NCBI RefSeq assembly: GCF_012516375.2
Contig: NZ_CP051204.2
Location: forward strand, 8,299,886 to 8,363,885
Direction: 5' to 3'
From: Chitinophaga oryzae
GTDB lineage: Bacteria; Bacteroidota; Bacteroidia; Chitinophagales; Chitinophagaceae
DNA: 64,000 nt
A program made the position numbers and the translations under genes. The notes under the pieces were generated by a model, which saw nothing but the letters and a program-made list of their open reading frames with translations, searched no databases and was not told the DNA's origin. This document shows positions 41,256-50,204 of the stretch, in pieces. Every line of letters starts with the position of its first letter. Position 1 is the stretch's first letter.

Positions 41256-41319
41256 GACAAAACGCTTTTTTTGTTGTAATAAAAACCGGGAGAACTCAAT
41301 GAGAATATAAGGCGCCGTT

Positions 41320-41412
41320 TTAACAGCAACAGCGTCCCGAAAGACAGCAGGCATAGGACTGGTGGGGGGCTACCGCCGGGTTCAACAGTATGTTCAGCTT
41401 TTGTTGTTGCAT
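41320..41412 (-). CDS. 30-codon ORF with C-terminal cysteine cluster (leader-peptide or peptide-precursor candidate)
   Basis: An ATG at 41412 opens a 30-residue frame beginning MQQQKLNILLNP and ending ACCLSGRCCC, then TAA at 41320-41322. Five of the last ten residues are cysteine and the stop follows directly. A strong promoter (TTTG at 41465-41462, 21 bp, TATATTTG at 41440-41433) would start transcription about 14 nt before the ATG. The next gene on the same strand begins at 41255, and its longer frame starts inside this ORF. Opposite and close by is the metH control region. Possibilities are a cysteine-sensing leader peptide, a metal-binding peptide or a peptide-product precursor. Translation is unproven. 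Confidence 0.5.
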   Translation of the reverse strand: MQQQKLNILLNPAVAPHQSYACCLSGRCCC

Positions 41413-41432
41413 GGTGTTTTTCTATTACCCTA

Positions 41433-41465
41433 CAAATATAGTAGACTTTATAGACTTCTACCAAA
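41433..41465 (-). promoter_or_regulatory. Consensus promoter for the cysteine-cluster ORF
   Basis: On the minus strand TTTG (41465-41462) and TATATTTG (41440-41433) are spaced by 21 bp, a full Bacteroidota promoter. It points away from metH. Confidence 0.7.
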
Positions 41466-41600
41466 TAAAAGTTTTGATATAGACAAAATCTATATAAAAC
41501 ATGGTTAATATCAACACCGGAAGAAAGGCCGTCCCATACAGTGCGGGACAGGCAAATAAGCTGTTTTTACATATTAAAATAGCGTATCTTTACAGGATAT

Positions 41601-41665
41601 TACGGGGTGGATTTGTTTATTGTTCGACCCTGTTAGACTTTAACAGCAACTAATAAACAGCAAAG
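41601..41665 (+). ncRNA. Probable SAM-II riboswitch upstream of split metH
   Basis: The leader just before metH can form an H-type pseudoknot. P1 is CGGGGT (41603-41608) with ACCCTG (41627-41632). The P1 loop sequence TGTTTATT (41614-41621) is exactly complementary to AATAAACA (41652-41659). A small hairpin using GTTA/TAAC lies between. The loop includes GGATTTG and the 3' side has AACTAATAAACAGC, as in SAM-II-type aptamers. Its end is 7-12 nt from the metH ATG, as expected for translational control by S-adenosylmethionine. The assignment is from memory of the motif; no covariance search was possible. Confidence 0.65.
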
Positions 41666-41671
41666 AAAATC

Positions 41672-42688
41672 ATGAAATCTTTACAAGACTGCGCTAATGA
41701 GCGTGTGCTCATCATTGACGGTGCCATGGGCACCATGATCCAGCGATACAAACTCCAGGAAGCTGATTACAGAGGTACCCGTTTTGCCGACTATCATATG
41801 GACCTCAAAGGCAACAATGACCTGCTCAACCTCACCCAACCACAGATCATAGAAGCCATCCACAAGGAATACCTGGAAGCGGGCGCCGATATCATCGAGA
41901 CCAATACTTTCAGCAGCACTTCCATTGCGATGGCCGACTACGACATGCAGGCCCTGGCTTACGAGTTGAACGTGGCTGCAGCCCGGCTCGCGAAGAAAGC
42001 GGCTGCGGAGTATACCGCCAAAAATCCGGACAGGCCCCGCTTTGTTGCAGGCGCCATCGGACCGCTGAACAAAACCTTGTCGCTCTCCCCGGACGTAAAC
42101 AATCCCGGGTACCGCTCCGTGTCCTTCGATGAAGTGGCCGAAGCCTATGAAGAGCAGATAAAAGGCCTTTCAGACGGCGGTGTGGACATCCTGCTGATTG
42201 AAACGATTTTCGATACGCTCAACTGTAAGGCGGCTATCTATGCCATCAAAAAGTACTTCCGTGAATCCGGTAAACCGGAGCTGCCGGTGATGATTTCCGG
42301 TACCATTACGGATGCATCCGGCCGGACGCTGAGCGGTCAGACCCTGGAAGCTTTCTACATTTCCGTGATGCACGCCAACCCTTTCTCCATAGGCCTCAAC
42401 TGCGCCCTGGGCGGTCAGCAGATGCGCCCTTATGTGGAAGAGCTGTCCAATATCGCCAGCTGCTATGTCAGCTGTTACCCTAACGCAGGCCTGCCCAACG
42501 CATTCGGTGAATACGATGAGGAACCGGAAGATACCGCCTGTATCATTGAAGATTTTGCCAGTTCAGGCTTTGTGAATATTGTGGGCGGCTGCTGCGGCAC
42601 CACGCCAGACCATATCCGCCATATTGCACAGCATGTAAAAAACATCGCACCGCGCCGGAAACCGGAGCTGGTAAACACCCTGGCATAA
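41672..42688 (+). CDS. metH: Methionine synthase, homocysteine-binding module (split MetH, part 1)
   Basis: A 338-residue protein corresponding to the N-terminal homocysteine-binding barrel of cobalamin-dependent MetH. The start [20 protein letters not shown] is typical, and the zinc ligands are in GLNCALGG and [10 protein letters not shown]. It ends at residue 338 with a stop, and the remaining domains are encoded by a separate gene 20 bp downstream. In most bacteria both are one polypeptide of about 1200 residues. The stop is followed by a new ATG with normal spacing, so this is a true split and not a frameshift. Probably controlled by the preceding SAM-II element. Confidence 0.93.
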   Translation: MKSLQDCANERVLIIDGAMGTMIQRYKLQEADYRGTRFADYHMDLKGNNDLLNLTQPQIIEAIHKEYLEAGADIIETNTFSSTSIAMADYDMQALAYELNVAAARLAKKAAAEYTAKNPDRPRFVAGAIGPLNKTLSLSPDVNNPGYRSVSFDEVAEAYEEQIKGLSDGGVDILLIETIFDTLNCKAAIYAIKKYFRESGKPELPVMISGTITDASGRTLSGQTLEAFYISVMHANPFSIGLNCALGGQQMRPYVEELSNIASCYVSCYPNAGLPNAFGEYDEEPEDTACIIEDFASSGFVNIVGGCCGTTPDHIRHIAQHVKNIAPRRKPELVNTLA

Positions 42689-42708
42689 TCCTAAACACAA
42701 ATGCAACC

Positions 42709-45480
42709 ATGAGCGCAAGCACACATTCCCATACAAGCAACGAAACGATAGCGATGGAACCGGAAACTGCCCAGCAACGGGTAATCCGGCCGTTTATGCG
42801 GCTGAGCGGCCTTGAACCACTGGTAGTAAGGCCCGAAACCAACTTTATCAACGTCGGTGAACGTACCAACGTTACCGGCTCCAAAAAATTCGCCCGCCTT
42901 ATACGGGAAGGCCACTATGAAGAAGCCCTGTCCGTAGCCCGGCAGCAGGTAGAGAACGGCGCCCAGATCCTGGACGTGAACATGGACGACGCCCTGCTCG
43001 ACGGGGAACAAGCTATGTCCACTTTCCTGAAACTGCTGGCAGCCGAACCGGACATCTCCCGTATTCCCATCATGATCGACTCCAGTAAATTCAGTGTGAT
43101 TGAAGCCGGTCTGAAGTGCGTACAGGGCAAATGCGTGGTAAACTCCATCAGCCTCAAGGAAGGGGAAGCCAAATTCATCGAACAAGCCCATATCTGCAAA
43201 AGCTTCGGCGCCGCAGTCGTGGTGATGGCATTTGACGAACACGGTCAGGCCGACACCGAAGAAAAAAGGGTGTCCTTCAGCCACCGCGCCTATAAAATAC
43301 TGACAGAAAAAGTAGGATATGATCCGCAGGACATCATCTTCGACCCCAATATCTTCGCTATCGCTACCGGTATAGAAGAGCACAATAACTATGCGGTGGA
43401 ATTCATCAACGCCACCCGCCGGATCAAAGAACTGATGCCCCTGACTAAAGTCAGCGGCGGCGTCAGCAACGTGTCTTTCTCTTTCCGCGGTAATGAAACC
43501 GTCCGTGAAGCCATGCACTCCGTATTCCTTTTCCACGCCATCAAGGCGGGTATGGACATGGGCATCGTTAACGCCGGTATGCTGCAGATATATGACGATA
43601 TCGAACCACAGCTCCGTGAGCTCTGTGAGGACGCCATACTAAACCGTCGTGATGACGCCACCGAACGCCTGATACAATTTGCCGATACGGTAAAAGCCAA
43701 AGGCAAAGTGGTGGAAAAAGACGAAACCTGGCGCCAGGGCACCGTGGAAGAAAGACTCAGCCACGCACTGGTAAACGGTATTACAGAATATATCGACGCC
43801 GACACCGAAGAGGCCCGCCAGAAATATGCCCGTCCGCTCGACGTGATCGAAGGACCGCTGATGGACGGTATGAACATCGTCGGCGACCTGTTTGGCAGTG
43901 GTAAGATGTTCCTCCCGCAGGTAGTGAAAAGCGCCCGCGTGATGAAAAAATCGGTAGCCATCCTTACTCCTTATATAGAAGAAGAAAAACTGCGCAACCA
44001 GGCACTTCACGGCGGAGAGATAAAATCTGCCGGGAAAATCCTGCTGGCTACCGTAAAAGGCGACGTGCACGATATCGGTAAAAACATCGTTGGCGTAGTA
44101 CTGGCCTGTAACGGGTATGAAATCATCGACCTGGGCGTCATGGTGCCTGCTGAGAAAATACTGCAGACCGCCCGCCAGGAGAACGTGGACATCATCGGCC
44201 TCAGCGGCCTGATCACCCCCAGCCTGGACGAAATGGTACACGTAGCCCGCGAGCTGCGGCGCCAGGAGTTCGATATTCCGCTGATCATCGGCGGCGCCAC
44301 CACTTCCCGTACCCATACGGCGGTGAAAATAGCGCAGGAATACGCCCACGGCGTGGTACACGTGCTGGACGCCTCCCGCAGCGTGACCGTTACCGGCAGC
44401 CTGCTCAACAAAGCATTGAAAAAGGACTTCCTGGCCTCCGTGAAAACAGAGTATGAGAAGCTGAACGAGTCGTTCAGGAATAAAAAACCGGTTAAACAAT
44501 ACCTTCCTATTGCCGCTGCCCAGGAGAACAAAACAGTGATCAACTGGGACGCTTTCACCCCGGTAAAGCCAAAGTTCACCGGCGTAAAAGTTTTCGAAGA
44601 CTATGATCTCGCCGAAATCGCTCAATATATTGACTGGCAACCCTTCTTCATTGCCTGGGAGCTGCATGGTAAATTCCCGCAGATCCTGACAGATGAAGTG
44701 GTGGGAACCGAAGCCACCCGCCTGTACAACGATGCACAGGAACTGCTGGCGAAAGTGGTGCGGGAGAAATGGCTGGGCGCCAAAGCCGTTATCGGACTTT
44801 TCCCCGCCAATGCCATCGCTGCCGACAGCGTACGGGTCACCCCCGAACAAGCTGATATTGCGCCGGTGACGCTCGAATTCCTCCGCCAGCAGATCAAAAA
44901 AGCGCCCGGACAACCCAACCAGTCCCTTGCGGATTATATCGCTCCTGCTTCCACCGGCAAAACCGACTATATCGGCGGATTTGCCGTTACTGCCGGTATC
45001 GGCATCGAAAAATGGCTGGAGAAATTCAAGGCAGAGCATGACGACTATAACAGCATTATGCTGAAAGCCCTGGCAGACAGGCTGGCGGAAGCATTTACAG
45101 AGCTGATGCACGAACGTGTACGTAAAGAGTTCTGGGGCTATGCCAGCGAAGAGCACCTCAGCAACGAAGCCCTTATCCGGGAAGAATACATGGGTATACG
45201 CCCGGCACCGGGCTATCCCGCCTGTCCGGAGCATACCGAGAAATACAAGCTGTTTGACCTCCTGAATGCTACGGAAAACACCGGTATCACGCTGACCGAA
45301 TCGCTGGCCATGTACCCCGCCGCCAGTGTAAGCGGCTGGTATTTCGCCAACCCGGAAGCCCGGTATTTCGGTCTCGGTAAAATAGAAAAAGACCAGGTGA
45401 CGGACTATGCCGCCCGCAAAGGCTGGACAGTGGAAGAAGCCGAAAAATGGCTCCGTCCCAATCTGGAATACGACATTTAA
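42709..45480 (+). CDS. metH: Methionine synthase, pterin/cobalamin/activation modules (split MetH, part 2)
   Basis: A 923-residue protein. Domains in order: pterin-binding barrel (about 20-320; [30 protein letters not shown]), cobalamin cap helices, cobalamin-binding Rossmann domain with [15 protein letters not shown] (the histidine coordinates cobalt), and the AdoMet-dependent reactivation domain ending in [22 protein letters not shown] and [12 protein letters not shown]. It takes the methyl group from methyl-tetrahydrofolate to cobalamin and then to the homocysteine module encoded just upstream. The exonuclease gene follows after 7 bp. Full complement of domains, no defect seen. Confidence 0.95.
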   Translation: MSASTHSHTSNETIAMEPETAQQRVIRPFMRLSGLEPLVVRPETNFINVGERTNVTGSKKFARLIREGHYEEALSVARQQVENGAQILDVNMDDALLDGEQAMSTFLKLLAAEPDISRIPIMIDSSKFSVIEAGLKCVQGKCVVNSISLKEGEAKFIEQAHICKSFGAAVVVMAFDEHGQADTEEKRVSFSHRAYKILTEKVGYDPQDIIFDPNIFAIATGIEEHNNYAVEFINATRRIKELMPLTKVSGGVSNVSFSFRGNETVREAMHSVFLFHAIKAGMDMGIVNAGMLQIYDDIEPQLRELCEDAILNRRDDATERLIQFADTVKAKGKVVEKDETWRQGTVEERLSHALVNGITEYIDADTEEARQKYARPLDVIEGPLMDGMNIVGDLFGSGKMFLPQVVKSARVMKKSVAILTPYIEEEKLRNQALHGGEIKSAGKILLATVKGDVHDIGKNIVGVVLACNGYEIIDLGVMVPAEKILQTARQENVDIIGLSGLITPSLDEMVHVARELRRQEFDIPLIIGGATTSRTHTAVKIAQEYAHGVVHVLDASRSVTVTGSLLNKALKKDFLASVKTEYEKLNESFRNKKPVKQYLPIAAAQENKTVINWDAFTPVKPKFTGVKVFEDYDLAEIAQYIDWQPFFIAWELHGKFPQILTDEVVGTEATRLYNDAQELLAKVVREKWLGAKAVIGLFPANAIAADSVRVTPEQADIAPVTLEFLRQQIKKAPGQPNQSLADYIAPASTGKTDYIGGFAVTAGIGIEKWLEKFKAEHDDYNSIMLKALADRLAEAFTELMHERVRKEFWGYASEEHLSNEALIREEYMGIRPAPGYPACPEHTEKYKLFDLLNATENTGITLTESLAMYPAASVSGWYFANPEARYFGLGKIEKDQVTDYAARKGWTVEEAEKWLRPNLEYDI

Positions 45481-45487
45481 GCAACAC

Positions 45488-46252
45488 ATGAGAATCATAT
45501 CGTACAATGTGAACGGCCTCCGTTCCGCTATGACCAAAGGTTTCACCGAGTGGCTGCAAACTGACCCTGCAGACATTATCTGTCTGCAGGAGATCAAAGC
45601 CCACCAGGATAATGTGGACTTCAAACAATTTGAAGCGCTGGGTTACGAACATTACTGGTTTCCCGCACAGAAGAAAGGATACAGCGGCGTGGCCGTGCTG
45701 ACGCGTATTACACCAGACAAGGTGTATTACGGCAGCGGCCACACACAAAGCGATGAAGAGGGCCGCTTTATCCGCCTGGATTTCGGCGATCTGACGCTGA
45801 TCAATACCTACTTCCCTTCCGGTACCAGCGGAGACCTCCGTCAGACCTATAAATACCAGTGGCTGGAAGAGCTTTTCGCTCATCTCGGCGAGCTCAAACA
45901 AACGCGGCCAAACCTGGTGCTGTGCGGCGATTACAACATCTGCCACAAGGCGATCGATATCCACGATCCTGTCAGCAATAAGAATTCCACCGGGTTTCTT
46001 CCCGAGGAGAGAGCCTGGATGGACCGGTTCTTCGAAAGCGGCTTCGTAGACAGTTTCCGGCATTTTAACCCGGACCCGCACCAGTACAGCTGGTGGAGCT
46101 TCCGCGCCAATGCCCGGAACAATAACAAAGGCTGGCGTATTGACTATATCAATGTGACCGCTCCCTTAAAGGAGAAGCTGAAACACGCCACCATCTACCA
46201 GCAAGTGAAACATTCAGACCATTGCCCGGTGTTCGTGGAGCTGTCTTTATAG
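45488..46252 (+). CDS. xth: Exodeoxyribonuclease III
   Basis: A 254-residue AP endonuclease/exonuclease III from ATG 45488 (MRIISYNVNGLRSAMTKGFT). It cleaves at abasic sites and removes 3' blocking groups. Catalytic blocks are visible: ICLQEIKAH (metal Glu), YSGVAVLTR, NTYFPSG, LCGDYNICHKAIDIHDP (Asp and Asn), SWWSFR and the C-terminal SDHCPVFVEL (catalytic Asp-His). It starts 7 bp after metH part 2, so it may share the transcript, though a functional link is not evident. Length normal. Confidence 0.94.
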   Translation: MRIISYNVNGLRSAMTKGFTEWLQTDPADIICLQEIKAHQDNVDFKQFEALGYEHYWFPAQKKGYSGVAVLTRITPDKVYYGSGHTQSDEEGRFIRLDFGDLTLINTYFPSGTSGDLRQTYKYQWLEELFAHLGELKQTRPNLVLCGDYNICHKAIDIHDPVSNKNSTGFLPEERAWMDRFFESGFVDSFRHFNPDPHQYSWWSFRANARNNNKGWRIDYINVTAPLKEKLKHATIYQQVKHSDHCPVFVELSL

Positions 46253-46300
46253 GCGGTTTGCCGCATCCGTACACATGGATTTTATACCTGCACGAAACTT

Positions 46301-46603
46301 ATGATCATATACAACGTAACGGCCAAAGTGGCCACAGATGTGCATTCCGACTGGTTACAGTGGATGAGGGAAGAGCATATTCCCGCCATATTGAGCACCG
46401 GTCTTTTCACCGATTACCGTATGTGCCGGCTGCTGGAGCAGGATGACTCGGAAGGTCCTACCTATGTAGTACAGTTCTTTGCTACCAGCCCGGAGCACTA
46501 TCAGACCTATCAGGCCGTACAGGCAAATACGCTCCGGCAAAGGGGTTACGACCTGTTTGGCGACCGTTTTGTGGCCTTTCACACCGTTATGGAGGTCATC
46601 TGA
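46301..46603 (+). CDS. DUF4286 family protein
   Basis: A 100-residue protein that begins MIIYNVTAKVATDVHSDWLQWMREEHIPAIL, matching the small DUF4286 family found in Bacteroidota. The fold looks like a dimeric ferredoxin-like barrel (ABM-type) with FTDYRMCRLLEQ and TYVVQFFATSPEHY strands and helices. No catalytic residue can be named. It lies 48 bp after xth on the same strand, so co-transcription is possible. Function unknown. Confidence 0.8.
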   Translation: MIIYNVTAKVATDVHSDWLQWMREEHIPAILSTGLFTDYRMCRLLEQDDSEGPTYVVQFFATSPEHYQTYQAVQANTLRQRGYDLFGDRFVAFHTVMEVI

Positions 46604-46743
46604 ACCATGCTTAACAATTAAACTTATCCACAGGAAATTCACTATTTTCAAGGCCTCCGGACTTTGGTACAATACTTGGAAAAGCCCGCCTTTTACAGCT
46701 TAAAAGCCCGGAAATCCGCTATGGGACAATGTTTTACGAGAGT

Positions 46744-46768
46744 CTGCTAAAGTTCATGTCTTTAGCAG
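46744..46768. other. 9-bp perfect hairpin in the gap before HU
   Basis: CTGCTAAAG (46744-46752) pairs with CTTTAGCAG (46760-46768), loop TTCATGT. No T-run follows. It lies in the 46604-46919 gap, about 140 bp after the DUF4286 gene. Apart from the HU promoter, nothing else was seen in this gap. Confidence 0.45.
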
Positions 46769-46847
46769 GCATCCCTCCAATCAGCTGTAACCGTTACCAG
46801 CAGGCTTTTTCAGCCGATAAAAATTTCTATAAAAAAATTGTGAAAAA

Positions 46848-46878
46848 TTTGGTAATCTGATAAAACGCGCTATATTTG
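46848..46878 (+). promoter_or_regulatory. Consensus promoter of the HU gene
   Basis: TTTG (46848-46851), 19 bp, TATATTTG (46871-46878): an ideal Bacteroidota promoter. Transcription starts near 46882, giving a leader of about 38 nt before the ATG at 46920. Confidence 0.75.
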
Positions 46879-46919
46879 CTCACATCAAACATTTTTTCAC
46901 TAGTTAAATCTTACTAACT

Positions 46920-47189
46920 ATGAACAAAGCCGAATTAATCGACAAACTTGCTAAAGACGCAGGAATCACTAAAACCCAAGCTAACGAAGCGCTGGACTCT
47001 TTCACTAAAGCTGTTGCTGATACCCTGAAAAAAGGTGGTAAAGTAACACTGGTAGGTTTCGGTACTTTCTCTGTTTCTAAACGTGCTGCACGTAACGGTA
47101 GAAACCCGCAGACTGGCCAGATCATCAAGATCAAAGCTAAGAAAGTTGCTAAGTTCAAAGCTGGTAAAGCTTTATCCGACAAGCTCTAA
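46920..47189 (+). CDS. HU family DNA-binding protein
   Basis: An 89-residue histone-like protein. MNKAELIDKLAKDAGITKTQANEALDSF is the dimerisation helix pair, and TLVGFGTFSVSKRAARNGRNPQTGQIIKIKAKK is the beta arm with the DNA-intercalating proline in RNPQTG. Length and sequence are classic for HU. It compacts DNA and assists recombination and replication. It has a strong promoter and terminator and uses AT-ending codons more than its neighbours, consistent with high expression. Confidence 0.95.
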   Translation: MNKAELIDKLAKDAGITKTQANEALDSFTKAVADTLKKGGKVTLVGFGTFSVSKRAARNGRNPQTGQIIKIKAKKVAKFKAGKALSDKL

Positions 47190-47209
47190 TCAGTTAGCAC
47201 AACTTATTC

Positions 47210-47247
47210 AAGCAAGGAACAATCATGTTTCTTGCTTTTTTTTTATA
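47210..47247 (+). terminator. Terminator of the HU gene
   Basis: AAGCAAGGAAC (47210-47220) pairs with GTTTCTTGCTT (47227-47237), one G-T pair, then a long T-run. Confidence 0.9.
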
Positions 47248-47342
47248 TAGAAGTCCGACTGTATGCTATTTCCGCGATTTAGCGTAATTTGCAGCCTGAT
47301 AACATCCTTTTAATAAAAACAACAAACTTCAAATTATTCGTT

Positions 47343-47468
47343 ATGGGTAGAGGAGATGTAAAAACCAAAAGAGGTAAGATCTTCAACAAATCTTTCGGTA
47401 AAACAAGACCAGCAAGAACAAGGAAAGCCGCTGCTGCAGCTGCTCCTAAAGCTGAGAAAAAAGCATAA
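47343..47468 (+). CDS. Ribosomal protein bTHX
   Basis: A 41-residue basic protein beginning MGRGDVKTKRGKIFNKSFGK and ending in a Lys/Ala-rich tail. This is the short 30S subunit protein THX (bTHX), first seen in Thermus, which packs in the 30S head. It is too short for most gene finders. The beginning MGRGD.KTKRGKI is the family hallmark, so identification is good. Its stop is followed after 6 bp by inverted-repeat element E. Confidence 0.88.
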   Translation: MGRGDVKTKRGKIFNKSFGKTRPARTRKAAAAAAPKAEKKA

Positions 47469-47474
47469 ATATTC

Positions 47475-47557
47475 AGGGATTTTCTGATTTACGATTTTTT
47501 GATGTTGGGTATGTCTGACCTCCCTGCAATCAAAAAATCGTAAATCAGAAAATCCCT
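47475..47557. repeat. Intergenic inverted-repeat element E (29-bp perfect arms)
   Basis: Arms 47475-47503 (AGGGATTTTCTGATTTACGA and on) and 47529-47557 are perfect inverted repeats of 29 bp around a 25-nt loop. It lies between the bTHX stop (47468) and the pdxH stop (47564). The arm words are shared with element H. Confidence 0.95.
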
Positions 47558-47563
47558 CAATGA

Positions 47564-48211
47564 TCACGGGGCCAGCCTTTCTATCTTCCAGCTGCCGCCG
47601 GTGATATGCGTATACAGGATACGGTCGTGCAGGCGGCTGCTCCTTCCCTGCCAGAACTCCATCGCTACGGGTTTCACGATATATCCGCCCCAGTATTCCG
47701 GCCTTTGCGGCATTTCCTTTTCATATTTTACGGCTATCTCATTTACTTTTTCCTCCAGAAAATGACGGTTCGGGATCACCTGGCTTTGTGGTGATGCGAT
47801 GGCGCCTATCCTGCTGCCCAGCGGACGGCTGTTATAGTATTCATCGCTTACGTTCTCTCCTGCCCTGGACACGATCCCTTCTATCCTGACCTGGCGTTCC
47901 AGTTCGCGCCAGAAAAACAGCAGTGTCACGTAAGGATTTTGGGCCAGTTCATGGCCTTTACGGCTTTCATAGTTGGTAAAGAACATAAATCCCTCTTCAT
48001 CAAAACTCTTCAGCAACACAATTCTGGCAGAGGGCCGTCCATCCGGTGTGCTGGTGGCCAGCGTCATGGCATTGGGCTCATCTGTTTCGCTGGAAATGGC
48101 GTCGTTCCACCATTTCCCGAATTGCTGCAAGGGTGACGGGGCTACATCCTGCTCGTCGAGCGAAGCCAGCTTATAGTCTTTCCGCAGGTCTGCTACTTTC
48201 TGGTTTAACAT
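47564..48211 (-). CDS. pdxH: Pyridoxamine 5'-phosphate oxidase
   Basis: A 215-residue FMN enzyme that oxidises pyridoxamine or pyridoxine phosphate to PLP. Conserved blocks are RIVLLKSFDEEGFMFFTNYESRKG (FMN and substrate contacts), VRIEGIVSRAG, SRPLGSRIGAIASPQSQVI, PEYWGGYIVKPVAMEFWQGRSSRLHDR (substrate and FMN). Length and start MLNQKVADLRKDY are normal. The gene is divergent from a DUF3298 lipoprotein gene across an 87-bp promoter region, and convergent with bTHX. Confidence 0.95.
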   Translation of the reverse strand: MLNQKVADLRKDYKLASLDEQDVAPSPLQQFGKWWNDAISSETDEPNAMTLATSTPDGRPSARIVLLKSFDEEGFMFFTNYESRKGHELAQNPYVTLLFFWRELERQVRIEGIVSRAGENVSDEYYNSRPLGSRIGAIASPQSQVIPNRHFLEEKVNEIAVKYEKEMPQRPEYWGGYIVKPVAMEFWQGRSSRLHDRILYTHITGGSWKIERLAP

Positions 48212-48245
48212 GATCGTAATTATTTAATTGGTTGAAACCTGTAAA

Positions 48246-48275
48246 CAAAGGTATGGAAGGATAATAGTAATTTTG
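48246..48275. promoter_or_regulatory. Divergent -7 boxes for pdxH and the DUF3298 gene
   Basis: Minus strand: TACCTTTG (48253-48246), 35 bp before pdxH. Plus strand: TAATTTTG (48268-48275), 23 bp before the ATG at 48299. Both match TAnnTTTG. Confidence 0.55.
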
Positions 48276-48298
48276 GGAGACCTGATATAAATCATAGT

Positions 48299-49408
48299 AT
48301 GAAAAGAGTGCTTCTATTACTCGCCCTGGCTGGCGGCCTGCTACCGGCCTGTCACAGCGGTAACCGGGAAAAAGACCTGCAAGATACGGCCAGTGTGGTA
48401 GTTCCCCTGTTGAGTACGCCCTATTATTATACACAGTTAAAAGGCGCAGTGGGTGGCAGGCAGATCACCATGGAGTTACTGAAAACGGCGCCCAATCTGT
48501 TCCGTGGTTATTATTACTATGACAGTACCGGTCAGCCGATCAGTATCTGGGGCAGCCAGGAAGCCGATCAGGTCAAGATTTACGAAGACAACGGCAGCCG
48601 GGAGGAAGAGCGTTTCTTTGGCGGCATGCTGAGCGACGACGGCATTTTCAAAGGGGTATGGCATGGCGACAGTACCTCGCATCATTTTGAGCTGCATACA
48701 GACCTGCGGAAGGCGCAGGCGCTGAAAGTATATTACGCTGCAGACTCCGTACAACTGTTGCCTTCTTTCACCGGTTCTCCGCTGGGCATTGCGTCCAACA
48801 GTATCCTCTGGCCGGACCCGGCTACGGATTCCGCCACGGCTGCTTTCCTGCGGAAGGCGATCACCGGCGACGTCAGGGTTACGGTCCCGGAGCAGTTTGT
48901 GAAAAGGGCTATCGATTCTTTTGTGACCAGTTATCGTATCGCCGCAAAGGATGCAGACAGCAGCGACATAGCCGACGGCCAGTCCGCCTCCTGGAACTGG
49001 ACGACCGAAAGCGACATGAAGGTGGTATATAATACGTGGCCGTTGCTGGTGATAGAAAAGTATGCCTACGACTTTACCGGCGGCGCCCATGGCAATTCCG
49101 GGGCGTTCTACCAGACGCTGGACCTGGCCACGCGCAAGGTGATAACACCGGATGAATTTTTTAAGCCTGGTTATAAAGAGGTCTTGTCTCCTTTGCTGGA
49201 CAAGGCGTTCCGGAAGAAGTTCCACATCGACGAGGATGAGTCGCTGGACCAGAGCCTGCTGGTGAAGACGATCGTGCCGAACAACAATTTTATTGTCACC
49301 CACAAGGGCGTAGCGTTCAGTTATGTGCCTTATGAGATCGGGCCTTATGCCCTGGGGCAGGTGACGTTGTTTCTTCCGTTTACGGAGCTGAAAAGCGTTT
49401 TAAAATAA
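48299..49408 (+). CDS. DUF3298 domain lipoprotein
   Basis: A 369-residue lipoprotein (MKRVLLLLALAGGLLPACHS, lipobox LPAC at 15-18). The C-terminal third has the DUF3298 pattern: YAYDFTGGAHGNSGAFYQTLDLATRKVITPDEFFKPG and LFLPFTELKSVLK. The N-terminal region (YYYTQLKGAVGGRQITMELLK) is a beta-rich domain of its own. Related proteins (RsiV-type, DUF3298) are envelope proteins and sometimes lysozyme-binding; here no such role can be claimed. Its stop codon overlaps the left arm of inverted-repeat element G. Confidence 0.82.
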   Translation: MKRVLLLLALAGGLLPACHSGNREKDLQDTASVVVPLLSTPYYYTQLKGAVGGRQITMELLKTAPNLFRGYYYYDSTGQPISIWGSQEADQVKIYEDNGSREEERFFGGMLSDDGIFKGVWHGDSTSHHFELHTDLRKAQALKVYYAADSVQLLPSFTGSPLGIASNSILWPDPATDSATAAFLRKAITGDVRVTVPEQFVKRAIDSFVTSYRIAAKDADSSDIADGQSASWNWTTESDMKVVYNTWPLLVIEKYAYDFTGGAHGNSGAFYQTLDLATRKVITPDEFFKPGYKEVLSPLLDKAFRKKFHIDEDESLDQSLLVKTIVPNNNFIVTHKGVAFSYVPYEIGPYALGQVTLFLPFTELKSVLK

Positions 49409-49487
49409 TTACGAATTACGAATTACGAAAAAGAGCGAAGATCAACTGGTGGTCTTCGCTCTTTTTCGTAATTCGTAATTCGTAATT
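49407..49487. repeat. Intergenic inverted-repeat element G (35-bp perfect arms)
   Basis: Arms 49407-49441 and 49453-49487 are a perfect 35-bp inverted repeat: tandem ATTACGA words, then AAAAGAGCGAAGA, an 11-nt loop, and the mirror TCTTCGCTCTTTT with GTAATTC tandems. It takes in the last bases of the DUF3298 stop and ends 4 bp before the pyrH stop. Confidence 0.97.
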
Positions 49488-49490
49488 GAA

Positions 49491-50204
49491 TTAGTCCTTT
49501 ACCAGGGTACCTACATTTTTGCCCATGATCACGTTCAGAAGGTTTCCTGGTTTGTTCATGTCAAACACGATGATCGGCAGTTTATTTTCCTGACAGAGGG
49601 TAAAGGCTGTCATGTCCATGACGTTGAGTGATTTCTGGTATACCTCAGAGAAGGTGATGGTTTCGAACCGGGTGGCGGTGGCGTCTTTTTCCGGGTCGGC
49701 GGTATAGATACCGTCTACGCGGGTTCCTTTCAGGATGACGTCTGCCTGGATTTCGATAGCACGGAGGGAGGCGGCGGTATCAGTCGTAAAGTACGGGTTA
49801 CCGGTGCCGGCTCCGAATATAACCACGCGACCTTTTTCCACGTGGCGGATGGCGCGGCGGCGGATGTAAGGTTCTGCGATTTGTTCCATTTTAATAGCTG
49901 ATTGGAGGCGGGTATAGAGCCCTATTTTCTCCAGTCCGCTCTGCAGGGCCATTCCGTTGATCACGGTGGCCAGCATGCCCATATAATCTCCCTGGGCTCT
50001 TTCGATGCCGGTTTCGGCTTCATTCATTCCACGGTAGATATTACCGCCGCCGATCACGATGGCTACCTGTACTCCGAGGTCGGTAACCGCTTTGATATCG
50101 TAGGCATACTGGGTAATTACCTTATGATCAATACCATAATTTGCATCCCCCATAAGGGCCTCACCGCTCAATTTGAGCAAAATACGCTTATACTTTGGCA
50201 ACAT
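49491..50204 (-). CDS. pyrH: UMP kinase
   Basis: A 237-residue hexameric UMP kinase of the amino-acid kinase fold, phosphorylating UMP with ATP. Motifs: [14 protein letters not shown] at the N-terminus, [66 protein letters not shown]. All are as expected. Its gap to the upstream tsf gene (201 bp) carries the tsf terminator, so pyrH is likely to have its own promoter. With carB it belongs to pyrimidine synthesis, but the genes are far apart. Confidence 0.96.
   Translation of the reverse strand: MLPKYKRILLKLSGEALMGDANYGIDHKVITQYAYDIKAVTDLGVQVAIVIGGGNIYRGMNEAETGIERAQGDYMGMLATVINGMALQSGLEKIGLYTRLQSAIKMEQIAEPYIRRRAIRHVEKGRVVIFGAGTGNPYFTTDTAASLRAIEIQADVILKGTRVDGIYTADPEKDATATRFETITFSEVYQKSLNVMDMTAFTLCQENKLPIIVFDMNKPGNLLNVIMGKNVGTLVKD

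Noticed and set aside
5177..41412. Relation between the ACLSG of the MNIO small protein and the ACCLSG of the cysteine-cluster ORF
   Set aside because: Only five residues are alike, with no further similarity; chance is the simplest explanation.
41672..45480. metH as a broken gene
   Set aside because: The first part ends cleanly after the homocysteine module and the second has its own ATG and start region, at a domain boundary. A true split is more likely than a frameshift.
46624..46632. Perfect DnaA box TTATCCACA before HU, possible origin
   Set aside because: It is a single site; no second box, AT-rich unwinding element or dnaA/dnaN is close. One match per 64 kb on two strands is near chance.
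46744..46768. Terminator of the DUF4286 gene
   Set aside because: The 9-bp hairpin has no T-run on either side and lies 140 bp from the stop, so it is left as an unexplained hairpin.
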